64,000 nucleotides of DNA from Streptomyces sp. ICC1 (lineage in GTDB: Bacteria; Actinomycetota; Actinomycetes; Streptomycetales; Streptomycetaceae): the NCBI RefSeq assembly GCF_003287935.1, contig NZ_CP030287.1, positions 2,046,001 through 2,110,000 on the forward strand. Direction: 5' to 3'. The notes under the pieces were generated by a model. It was not told the origin of the DNA. It saw only the letters and a list, made by a program, of their open reading frames with translations, and did no database searches. The translations under genes were made by a program, and so were the position numbers. Position 1 is the stretch's first letter. Every line of letters begins with the position of its first letter. Positions 34,820 through 42,537 of this stretch are shown here, one piece after another.

Positions 34820-37800
34820 GCACGATGACCGCGGCGGAAATCCGCCGGGCACTGCACGAGAACCAGTGCCTGCCCAACGGAACCGCGCGCAGCGCGCAGG
34901 CTGAGGCACTGGCGAACGCCGCCGAAGCCTGCGGCGACAGCGGCCTGTTCCGCCAGGCGCTGCTCAACCAGATCGACGCCTACGAGTACAGCTCCGAGCG
35001 GACCCGCATGGTGGTCCCCTTCGCCCGGCTGCTCCAGGAGTACGACCGCGACCCGGGCGGCTTCGACGGCAGCCAGGCCCACGCCCTGTTCTGGCGGTTC
35101 AAATGGGTGTCAGGCCAACTCGTCAGCTCGCCCGAGATCCCCCTGTCCTCGGTCACCGGCTGGCTGGAGGACATGGAGCGGCGCTACCGGCTCGCCGGAT
35201 ACAGCGAACGCGCGGTGCGCCAGAGCGAGTTCTACCTCGCCGACGCCACCGGCGACGACGAGCGGGCGGAGCGGGCCGTCCTCCGCTGGCAGGCCGCCGA
35301 CCGCGACCCGATGAGCGACTGCCACGCCTGCGAGACCAACTCCCAGGGCTGGTTCTGGGCCAGCCGCGGCGACGACGCGAAGGCCGTCGACATCTGGGAA
35401 CCCGTGCTGGCGGGCAAGCAGAGCTGCCTGGAGGAGCCCCACCGGTTACTCGCCCGCTCCCTGCTGCCCCTGGTCCGGCTCGGCCGCGGCGCCGAAGCCC
35501 GCGCCCACCACCTGCGGGGCTACCGCATGGCACGGGGCAACGAGAGCCTGCTGCGCTCCATCGGCGAGCACATCGAATTCTGCGCGCTGACCGGCAACGA
35601 GGCCCGCGGGCTGGAGATCCTCGCCGAGCACGCCGCCCGGCTGGGGCCGCTCGTGGACGTCGAGGCGCAGATGCAGTTCTACGGCGGCATCCTCGTGCTC
35701 CTGCGCCGCCTGGGCGAACTCGGGCACGGCGCGGACCTGTCCGTCTCCTACGAGGGCGCCGCGCGCACGGCGGACGAGCTCCACGGGATCCTGCGCGAGG
35801 AAGCCCTGGCGATCGCCCGGCGTTTCGACGAGCGCAACGGCACCACCCGGGTCTCCGACCGGCTCGCCGAACGCATCGGCCGGGCTCCGCTCCTCGACGC
35901 CCTGCCGCTGGGCGTGCGCAGCCCGGCGCTGCCGCCCGCGGCCTCCGCACCCGTGCCCAAGGGGCCGGGGCCGGCCTCCGCATCGGCGTCGGCCTCGTCT
36001 TCGGCGTCGGCCTCGGCCGAGGGCTTCGCGGAGCTGGTGGAGCGGGCCCGCGCGGCCCGGGAGCTCGGACACCCGGGGGCGGACGCGCTGTGGGCCGGGG
36101 TGGCCGCACGCCCCGAGGCCGGGACGGACCCGCTGGTCGCCGCCGACCTGGCGGACCACCGCGCCCTGACGGCCGCCCGGGCCGGGGCCCCCGAGGCCGC
36201 GGAACTGCTGGCCGGCGTACGCGAGGGCTACCGGGAGCTCGGTCGGGCCGAGCGCGCGGCCCTGGCCGAGCTGCGGCTCGCGACCGTGGCCGCGCAGTCC
36301 GGGACCGGTGCGGGGGAGCTGCGCAAGCTGATCTCGGTGGCTCTGCGCGCCGCCGAGGCACTGGACGCGGACGAGCCGCTGCGGACCCGGCGGATCGCCT
36401 ACGCGGAACTGACCTCGATCCGGGTGGAGTCGTACCTGCGCTCGCTCGAGGCTGCCGGAGACGCACACGAGCACGCGCACGGGCACGCGCACGGCGGCGG
36501 GCAGGACCACGGACACGGCGAACTGGCCGCCGAGCTCCGCTCCTTCGTCGACGCCTACGGGCCGGCCCTGCCGGACGTGGCGGCGGAGGCCGAGGAGATG
36601 CTGGGCCGCCTCGCGCTCTCGGAGGGCGACCCGGAGCGGGCCGTGGCCCTGCTCGCCGCCTGCGCCGACCGGGCGCTCGCTTCGGGCCGGCCCTGGCTGG
36701 CCGTGGACCCGCTGGTGCTGCGGGCCGGCGTCCTGCTGTCGCTGGACCGCGCCGAGGATGCGCGGGAGGCGGCGCGCGCGGCGCTGGCGCACGCCTCCGA
36801 GGTCACCGACCCCGAGACGCAGGGCGTCGTACGGCTCACCCTGGCCGATGTCCTGGTCCGCCGGGGCGAGGCGGACGCGGAGGCCGCCGGGCACGCCCTG
36901 GAGGCGGCGCACTGGTTCGACCAGGCCGGTCTCTCCGCCGACGGCGGGGCCCAGGCCCGGCTGCTGCTCGCCCGGTGCCACGCCCGGGAGGGCCGGACCG
37001 CCGAGGCGGCCGAGGTCCTGCAGTCGACCCTGCCGGACCTGCTGGAGCACGGCGAGGGCCAGGCCGTCTCCGTACGGGAGTTCCTGGGCGACCTGCTGCG
37101 CGACCTGAGGGACCCCCGGGGCGCGGCGGAGCAGTACCTGCTGGCGGCGGAGGCGACCAAGGACTGGGAGGACCCGCGCCCGCAGGCCCACTTCGCCCAG
37201 GCGGCGGCCGACCGGCTCTCCGAGGCACAGCTCGTGCCGGAGGCGGTCGCGGCGTACGAGCGGGCCCTCGACCTGCACCGCCGGTCCCAGGACGCGCCGA
37301 TCGCCGAGGTCCGGATCCTGCGCTCGCTGGCCTGGCTGGGGCTGCGCGAGGAGGTCTCCAACGCGGTGGTGGCGCGGGCCCGGGCACGGATGGAGGAGGC
37401 GGTGGAGGTGCTGAGCGCCGTCCTGGCCGAAGACCCGGAAGCCACGGAGGCGCGGGCCGAGCTCGCCGAGACCTGGAACCAGCTGGCCCAGGTACTCGAC
37501 CGGCGGGTCTCCGCGCACGAGGAGGACACCGGCGAGGAGGAGGACGGGGACGGTTCCGGAGACGGTGCCGGGGACACTGCCTCCGGCCGCGCCGAGCTCC
37601 TCGGCGCGGCGGAGCTCGAGGCCCTGCGCCTGGAGGAAATCCGGCTCTGGGAGCGGGCCGCCGCCCTCTACGCCGAGCTGGGTCCGGCCCACCTGGAGGC
37701 CCGCTACCACTGCGTGAACAACGCCGCCTGGACCCAGCACGAGCTGGGCCGCCCCGAGGCCGGAGCCGCCCTGCTCGACGCGCTGGCGGCCGAGGTGCGG

Positions 37801-37884
37801 GCCCTGCCCGAGGGCACCGCACCGAAATGGCTGACGGAGCAGGCCGAGCGCACCCGGGACAACCTGCTGCGCACCTCGTCCTGA
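34816..37884 (+). CDS. Large tetratricopeptide-repeat protein paired with HSP90
   Basis: A 1,022-residue protein made of helical TPR-like repeats, for example RAVALLAACADRALASGRPWLAV and AAEQYLLAAEATKDWEDPRPQAHFA. An Ala/Ser-rich linker (PASASASASSSASASA) near residue 395 separates an N-terminal conserved domain with a CHACE motif from the repeat array. A histidine-rich stretch (HEHAHGHAHGGGQDHGHGE) near residue 555 could bind metal. GTG 34816 overlaps the HSP90 stop; an ATG at 34825 is an alternative. Scaffold or client-recruitment role inferred from pairing. Confidence 0.85.
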   Translation: MSTMTAAEIRRALHENQCLPNGTARSAQAEALANAAEACGDSGLFRQALLNQIDAYEYSSERTRMVVPFARLLQEYDRDPGGFDGSQAHALFWRFKWVSGQLVSSPEIPLSSVTGWLEDMERRYRLAGYSERAVRQSEFYLADATGDDERAERAVLRWQAADRDPMSDCHACETNSQGWFWASRGDDAKAVDIWEPVLAGKQSCLEEPHRLLARSLLPLVRLGRGAEARAHHLRGYRMARGNESLLRSIGEHIEFCALTGNEARGLEILAEHAARLGPLVDVEAQMQFYGGILVLLRRLGELGHGADLSVSYEGAARTADELHGILREEALAIARRFDERNGTTRVSDRLAERIGRAPLLDALPLGVRSPALPPAASAPVPKGPGPASASASASSSASASAEGFAELVERARAARELGHPGADALWAGVAARPEAGTDPLVAADLADHRALTAARAGAPEAAELLAGVREGYRELGRAERAALAELRLATVAAQSGTGAGELRKLISVALRAAEALDADEPLRTRRIAYAELTSIRVESYLRSLEAAGDAHEHAHGHAHGGGQDHGHGELAAELRSFVDAYGPALPDVAAEAEEMLGRLALSEGDPERAVALLAACADRALASGRPWLAVDPLVLRAGVLLSLDRAEDAREAARAALAHASEVTDPETQGVVRLTLADVLVRRGEADAEAAGHALEAAHWFDQAGLSADGGAQARLLLARCHAREGRTAEAAEVLQSTLPDLLEHGEGQAVSVREFLGDLLRDLRDPRGAAEQYLLAAEATKDWEDPRPQAHFAQAAADRLSEAQLVPEAVAAYERALDLHRRSQDAPIAEVRILRSLAWLGLREEVSNAVVARARARMEEAVEVLSAVLAEDPEATEARAELAETWNQLAQVLDRRVSAHEEDTGEEEDGDGSGDGAGDTASGRAELLGAAELEALRLEEIRLWERAAALYAELGPAHLEARYHCVNNAAWTQHELGRPEAGAALLDALAAEVRALPEGTAPKWLTEQAERTRDNLLRTSS

Positions 37885-37893
37885 CGCCGCCGC

Positions 37894-37940
37894 CCGGATC
37901 CCGCCGCCCCCGCCGTCGAAGCGGTGACGGCGGGATCCGG
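37894..37940. terminator. Bidirectional hairpin terminator
   Basis: A perfect 13-base-pair stem, CCGGATCCCGCCG (37894-37906) with CGGCGGGATCCGG (37928-37940), separates the TPR gene from the convergent oxidoreductase gene. Confidence 0.8.
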
Positions 37941-37941
37941 A

Positions 37942-38844
37942 TCAGCCCAGCTGGGCGAGACCCTCGGTGGCGATCCGCTCGAAGACCTGCTGGTCGGCGG
38001 CGAAATCGGACTCGGGGATCGGCCAGTGGATCACGAGTTCCGTGAAGCCGAGCTCTTGGTGGCGGCCGGCGAAGTCCACGAAGGCGTCCACGGATTCCAG
38101 CGGGCGGCCCCGGTCCGGGGTGAAGCCCGTGAGCAGCACCTTGTCCAGCCCGGCCACGTCCCGGCCGGACTCCGCGCACGCCTTGCCGAGCTTGGCGATC
38201 TGGCCGCGCAGGGCCTCCACCGAGTCCTCCGGGGTGCCCTCCTCGAAGATCTTCGGGTCACCCGTCGTCACCCATGCCTGCCCGTACCGCGCGGCGAGCT
38301 TCAGCCCGCGCGGGCCGGTCGCGGCGACGGCGAAGGGCAGCCGGGGCCGCTGGACGCAGCCGGGGATGTTGCGGGCCTCCACGGCCGAGTAGAAAGTGCC
38401 CTCCTGGGAGACGTCCGCCTCGGTGAGCAGCCGGTCGAGCAGCGGCAGGAACTCTCCGAAGCGGTCGGCCCGCTCCCTCGGGGTCCAGGGCTCCTGGCCC
38501 AGCGCGGTGGCGTCGAAGCCGTTGCCGCCGGCGCCGATGCCGAGGGTGATCCGGCCGCCCGAGATGTCGTCGAGGGACATCAGGTCCTTGGCCAGCGTCA
38601 CCGGATGGCGGAAGTTCGGCGATGTGACGAGCGTGCCCAGCCGCAGGCGCTGCGTCGCCGTCGCGGCCGCCGTGAGCGTCGGCAGCGCACCGAACCACGG
38701 GCCGTCCCGGAAGGTCCGCCAGGACAGGTGGTCATAGGTGTAGGCGGCGTGGAACCCCAGTTCCTCGGCCCGCTGCCAGCGGTCGCGTCCCCCTTCGTGC
38801 CAGCGGTGGACGGGAAGGATCACGGTGCTCAGGCGCAGAGTCAT
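37942..38844 (-). CDS. LLM-class (luciferase-like) F420-dependent oxidoreductase
   Basis: A 300-residue TIM-barrel flavin/F420 enzyme. It starts MTLRLSTVILPVHRWHEGGR and contains LGFHAAYTYDHLSWRTF, LRLGTLVTSPNFRHPVTLAKDLMSLDDISGGR and GIGAGGNGFDA, all typical of actinobacterial F420-dependent members. The C-terminal region includes GLDKVLLTGF. The substrate is unknown. Its ATG overlaps the stop of the small upstream gene as ATGA, so the two are translationally coupled. Confidence 0.9.
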   Translation of the reverse strand: MTLRLSTVILPVHRWHEGGRDRWQRAEELGFHAAYTYDHLSWRTFRDGPWFGALPTLTAAATATQRLRLGTLVTSPNFRHPVTLAKDLMSLDDISGGRITLGIGAGGNGFDATALGQEPWTPRERADRFGEFLPLLDRLLTEADVSQEGTFYSAVEARNIPGCVQRPRLPFAVAATGPRGLKLAARYGQAWVTTGDPKIFEEGTPEDSVEALRGQIAKLGKACAESGRDVAGLDKVLLTGFTPDRGRPLESVDAFVDFAGRHQELGFTELVIHWPIPESDFAADQQVFERIATEGLAQLG

Positions 38845-40561
38845 GCCCCGAGCCTACGACCGCCGCCCCGGCCCGTGTCACGCCGCGCGCCGGGCGCACC
38901 CGCGCCGCGACACGAGCGGAACAGGGCATAGGCCTCGCCCGCCAGAACCTCGCCCACCAGAACCGGTTCGCGCTCCGGATGGGCGGCGTCCGCCCGTTCA
39001 CAGGCCGCGCAGAGAGCCATCCACAGACTCGCGACCCACTTGGCGTGCGGGCCGCCACAGGCATCGCAATCCGACTTCCGAGCTGAAGGGATGAGCACGG
39101 CGCCCCCCGTGTGACGTCCTCGTCTGAATTGGCGAGGAGATCCTTCCACCCACCACTGACAACCATGTGGCGGTGTTTCACGTGAAACACCGCCCGCGTT
39201 CGTCGCCCGCTCCGCCGAGGTGATGTTTCACGTGAAACACGGGCCCCTGCGGCATGGGCGAAGATGGGGTGTGACCTCGGCTCCCCAGCGCCCGGACGGG
39301 CCCACCCCCACTTGGCGGGCATGTCCCGCATGGTGCGGACAGGGGAGAGGAGCAGGATGGCGACGGGGACGAGTTGGAAGAGCGCGCCGATCGTGAGGGT
39401 CGTGCGTACGCCGAGGTAGAGGGCCAGGGCGCCGGCGGCCGCGGCGGCGAGCGGGCGGATGCCGGCGGTCATCGTGGTGCTGGCGGCTTGCATCCGCCCT
39501 TGGAAGCCGGGCTCGCAAATGGTCTGCCGGAGGGAACGTTGACTCGTTCCGGACGCGGTGGCCCAGAAGAGCTGGACGGCTAGGACCAGGGCGAGGGCGG
39601 TCTGCCAGCGCAGGCCGGGCCCGGCGAGCAGGAGGGGTACTTGTGCCAGGGGGCTGACGGCGAATCCGATGATGATCGTCGGCCCGATGCCGATGCGGGA
39701 GGCGATCTTCGGGGCGAGGAGCGCTCCGGCCAGACTGCCGACCCCTCCAATGCCCATGATCACGCCGAACGCCGTCGGGGTGACGGCGAGGACGGCGAGC
39801 AGGTAGTACGCCCAGTAGGTGTTCATGATCGCCAGCCCGAAGCTGAGCGTGGACAGCGCTGTGATCACCGTGCGGATGGTCGGCTGCCCGGCCACGTAGT
39901 GCAGTCCCTCACGGATGTCCCGTGCGAGGCTGCGCCGGCCCTGGGGCCGCGCGGTGGCGGGCTCGGGGGTGCGGATGCGCCAGACCAGGAAGGCCGAGAC
40001 GAGGTGGGACAGGGCATCGACGATCACCGAGCGGGCCGCGCCGACGGCGGCGATCAGCGCGGCGCCCAGGTTGTTCCCAATGCTGTCGGCGACCGACGAG
40101 GCAGCGCCTAGGCGGGAGTTCGCGCGCTGGAGGAGGTGGGGTTCGACGAGGACGGGCAGGTAGCTGATCGAAGCCGCGCCGTGCACGATCTTGGCGATGC
40201 CGAGGACGACGGCGACCGCGTACAGCTGCCCGATGGTGAGCATTCCGGACACGGCGGCGGCCGGGATGGTCGCGAGGGCCAGCGCGGCCGTGATGTCGGC
40301 GCCGATCATCTGGGGGCGCTTGCGGTGGCGGTCGGAGAGCGCGCCGGCCGGGAGCGCGACGATCGCGTTCGGCAGCTGGCCGAGGAAGGCGAGGACGGCG
40401 ATCTGGAGGGTGGAGGCGTGCAGCACGAGCACGGCCAGGGTGGGGATCGCGACGGCGCTGACCGCCGATCCCGACAAGCTCGCGCATTCGCTCGCGACCA
40501 GCAGCCGCAGGGCCGGCGAAGTCCACCGCGGGGCCTTCACCATCTGGGCGGGGGTCGTCAC
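38732..40561 (-). CDS. MFS transporter with an abnormal C-terminal read-through tail
   Basis: The first 425 or so residues are a normal 12-helix major facilitator (GALSDRHRKRPQMI is the loop 2-3 motif), probably a small-molecule exporter. The open frame then continues about 185 residues through two parS sites, over the small Cys-rich gene and into the oxidoreductase gene, encoding low-quality Arg/Ala-rich sequence (VSRET and FHVKH from parS). The natural stop seems to have been lost, perhaps where accessory DNA joined the core. GTG 40561 overlaps a 14-codon ORF that starts right at the kinase stop, suggesting coupling to the phosphotransferase gene. Confidence 0.75.
   Translation of the reverse strand: MTTPAQMVKAPRWTSPALRLLVASECASLSGSAVSAVAIPTLAVLVLHASTLQIAVLAFLGQLPNAIVALPAGALSDRHRKRPQMIGADITAALALATIPAAAVSGMLTIGQLYAVAVVLGIAKIVHGAASISYLPVLVEPHLLQRANSRLGAASSVADSIGNNLGAALIAAVGAARSVIVDALSHLVSAFLVWRIRTPEPATARPQGRRSLARDIREGLHYVAGQPTIRTVITALSTLSFGLAIMNTYWAYYLLAVLAVTPTAFGVIMGIGGVGSLAGALLAPKIASRIGIGPTIIIGFAVSPLAQVPLLLAGPGLRWQTALALVLAVQLFWATASGTSQRSLRQTICEPGFQGRMQAASTTMTAGIRPLAAAAAGALALYLGVRTTLTIGALFQLVPVAILLLSPVRTMRDMPAKWGWARPGAGEPRSHPIFAHAAGARVSRETSPRRSGRRTRAVFHVKHRHMVVSGGWKDLLANSDEDVTRGAPCSSLQLGSRIAMPVAARTPSGSRVCGWLSARPVNGRTPPIRSANRFWWARFWRARPMPCSARVAARVRPARGVTRAGAAVVGSGHDSAPEHRDPSRPPLARRGTRPLAAGRGTGVPRRLHL
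38841..39098 (-). CDS. Small cysteine-rich protein coupled to the oxidoreductase gene
   Basis: An 85-residue protein of unknown function. It has a CxxC pair and a second CxxC pair, CDACGGPHAKW and LCAACERADA, spaced like a small zinc ribbon. A GTG at 39098 gives VLIPSARKSDCDACGG; an upstream GTG/ATG-like extension is possible. The stop overlaps the downstream ATG by the ATGA arrangement, the best evidence that it is real. It overlaps, in another frame, the abnormal C-terminal tail of the MFS frame. Confidence 0.65.
   Translation of the reverse strand: MLIPSARKSDCDACGGPHAKWVASLWMALCAACERADAAHPEREPVLVGEVLAGEAYALFRSCRGAGAPGARRDTGRGGGRRLGA
39174..39189. promoter_or_regulatory. parS (ParB-binding site)
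   Basis: Exact TGTTTCACGTGAAACA, 35 bases from another copy at 39224. Together they form the closest parS pair in the window. Confidence 0.95.
39224..39239. promoter_or_regulatory. parS (ParB-binding site)
   Basis: Exact TGTTTCACGTGAAACA at the end of the recognisable MFS-coding region. It marks the border between conserved core genes (left) and accessory genes (right). Confidence 0.95.
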
Positions 40562-40598
40562 CGGCCTCCACCGTCCCGGAGGCTTTGGGGAGCCTTGC

Positions 40599-40907
40599 TC
40601 ATGATCCGCTCTCCCTCATCAGCCGGTCCAGGGTCCGCCGGCCCCGGGCCGTGACGAGCTCGTCACCGTTGTCCGGGCCCCAGGCCAGGCAGTTGACCGC
40701 GTCCAGCACGGTCAGGCAGCGCAGGGCGTGCCGCTCGCCGTCGGTGAGGGCGCGCCCGTAGGACGAGAGGAACGCCCGCTCGCGGTCCGGATGGTCGACC
40801 CACTGGGTGACCGCCAGGATGGCCAGGTCCTGGACACGGGCGGCAGGCCGGGTCCTTTCGAAGTCGATGAGGACCAGACCGGATGGGGACCACAGCCAGT
40901 TCCTGGG
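40599..40907 (-). pseudogene. C-terminal part of a split APH-family phosphotransferase
   Basis: Reading the minus strand from the transposon edge gives PRNWLWSPSGLVLIDFERTR, the second half of the APH active site (Asn of the Brenner motif and the Mg-binding D in IDFE), then about 85 more residues to a stop at 40599. The first half is at 50136-50711, beyond the 9.2 kb insertion. Joined, they give 294 residues in frame. It has no start of its own and should be inactive unless the element excises. Confidence 0.88.
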
Positions 40908-40909
40908 CT

Positions 40910-40937
40910 TTCACTAGGCTTCCCAGAGTTGTCGGGT
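40910..40937. repeat. Left terminal repeat of the Tn554-like element
   Basis: TTCACTAGGC (40910-40919) followed after 9 bases by TTGTCGGGT (40929-40937). Both motifs recur inverted at the right end. They are likely recombinase binding sites. Confidence 0.65.
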
Positions 40938-40968
40938 AATCGGCTCATGGCTCGCCCTTGGAGAAGTG

Positions 40969-42537
40969 ATGTGGGATCGCTGGAGTGTCGAGTTCTACGA
41001 CTTTCTGAAGCCGCCGCCGTCCTTGGGTGAGGGCATGCTCGGAGGATTCGGTGATCTGCACGACCGGGCGGCGAGGAACGGAGCTCAGCATGGCACGCCG
41101 GTCCTGTTCACTGTCTCGGGCTTTGCCGATCCAGGCGTGAATCTGTTCTTTCGCGTCTCGCCGATGAAGGGGCGCGGGGCCCGGACTTGGAAGCGGTACG
41201 CGTACACGCTGGTCGTGTGGTTGAACTTCCTGCAGGTGTTCGGAAAGGGCTGGCGGGAGGCGACAGCGCGGGACGTGGAGGCGTTCAAGGACTGGCGCCT
41301 GACCGATGTACGCAATGACGACCGGATCAAGGCGGCCAGCTTCGACACGGACCGTGCCGCTCTGAACACCTTCTACACCTGGGCGTTCGGGAAGTACGGG
41401 GTCCAGAACCCGGTGTCCGGGGTCGCCCTGGCATCGAACTCCGGCGGCCGTTCTGGACAGGGGGTCGGTCCTGGAGGAGAGCGGCGCGATGGGCTCCGGC
41501 CAGCGGGTTCACGTGGTCGGCAGGTGAAGTGGATGCTGCGTGCGCCCTTCGAGCAGTGGCGGGACATCGGTCTGCGCGGCTACGGCTTCGACGGGTTGCG
41601 CAGAGCTGGCTGGTCGGGACCGAACGAGGACCGGGATGCGGTCTTCATCGACGGGTTGTACGGCACGGGGCTGCGCCTTCAGGAGTGGGGAAGCGTCCTG
41701 GACGTAGAGATGCCATGTTCCGCTGGAGGCCGTCTTGCGCGGGCCTGGTTGGCGGCGGCGTGCGTGAAGGGCGCCAAGGAGGGGCGGTGGTACCGAATAC
41801 CGAGGGCGGTGCTGCGGGAGATCGAGGGCTACGCCGACCCGTTGGAGGGTTCCCGGACGCAGGCGATACGCCGAGCCCAACGGCGAGGGACCTACGAGAA
41901 GATCCCGTATAAGCGGGTGGTCCGTGGCTACAACGCCCGAAGCCGGCTGCTGTATCTGGAGAGCGAGGGATCGCTCTCGGTAGACGTGCTGGGCCCCGAC
42001 GAGCGCCGTCTGCTGTTCCGGCGCACCGCGTCTGGGCTGGAGCCGTTGGCACTGTGGCTGTCGCCGAACGGGATGCCGAAGAAGTTCGAGGGCTGGGAGG
42101 ACACGTTCACGGCTGCCAACGAACGGATTCAGCGGGTCTGGGCGCAGGCGGGGGGTGAGGGGCTCGTTCCGTTGTGGTGCCGACCGCACATGTGCCGGCA
42201 CTCCTTCGCCCTCAAGTGGTATTCGCTGCTCTCGACGGTGTGGCAGCCCCAGCTGGACGGGTTCACCGAGCAGGAACTTCTCGACATCCGGGAGATGTTC
42301 GGCGGCGTGTGGTACGCGCTGTCCCTCATGTTGGGGCACGCAGACCCGTCCACAACGCGGGACACGTACCTGGAGCCGTTCACCGCGCTGCAGGTCGACT
42401 ACTTGATGGAGTTGCTGGACAGCGAGGAGACCCAAGCGGTCGAGGCGCTGATCCGCACCGTGGCGGAGCAGGGTGGACGGACGCTGACCAGCGTCGCTCG
42501 TCCGGCCGCCCACGTTCAGACGGGGGGCCGGGCGTGA
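40969..42537 (+). CDS. Tyrosine recombinase (TnpA-like) of the transposon
   Basis: A 522-residue site-specific recombinase. An N-terminal SAM-like DNA-binding domain (about residues 70-145) precedes the catalytic domain. The catalytic residues are visible as R in YGTGLRLQEW, HxxRH in PHMCRHSFALKW, H in LMLGHADPST and the nucleophile Y in TRDTYLEP. GGAG five bases upstream supports ATG 40969 over the adjoining GTG 40966. It lies 60 bases inside the left end, pointing inward. Its stop overlaps the next start as GTGA. Confidence 0.9.
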   Translation: MWDRWSVEFYDFLKPPPSLGEGMLGGFGDLHDRAARNGAQHGTPVLFTVSGFADPGVNLFFRVSPMKGRGARTWKRYAYTLVVWLNFLQVFGKGWREATARDVEAFKDWRLTDVRNDDRIKAASFDTDRAALNTFYTWAFGKYGVQNPVSGVALASNSGGRSGQGVGPGGERRDGLRPAGSRGRQVKWMLRAPFEQWRDIGLRGYGFDGLRRAGWSGPNEDRDAVFIDGLYGTGLRLQEWGSVLDVEMPCSAGGRLARAWLAAACVKGAKEGRWYRIPRAVLREIEGYADPLEGSRTQAIRRAQRRGTYEKIPYKRVVRGYNARSRLLYLESEGSLSVDVLGPDERRLLFRRTASGLEPLALWLSPNGMPKKFEGWEDTFTAANERIQRVWAQAGGEGLVPLWCRPHMCRHSFALKWYSLLSTVWQPQLDGFTEQELLDIREMFGGVWYALSLMLGHADPSTTRDTYLEPFTALQVDYLMELLDSEETQAVEALIRTVAEQGGRTLTSVARPAAHVQTGGRA

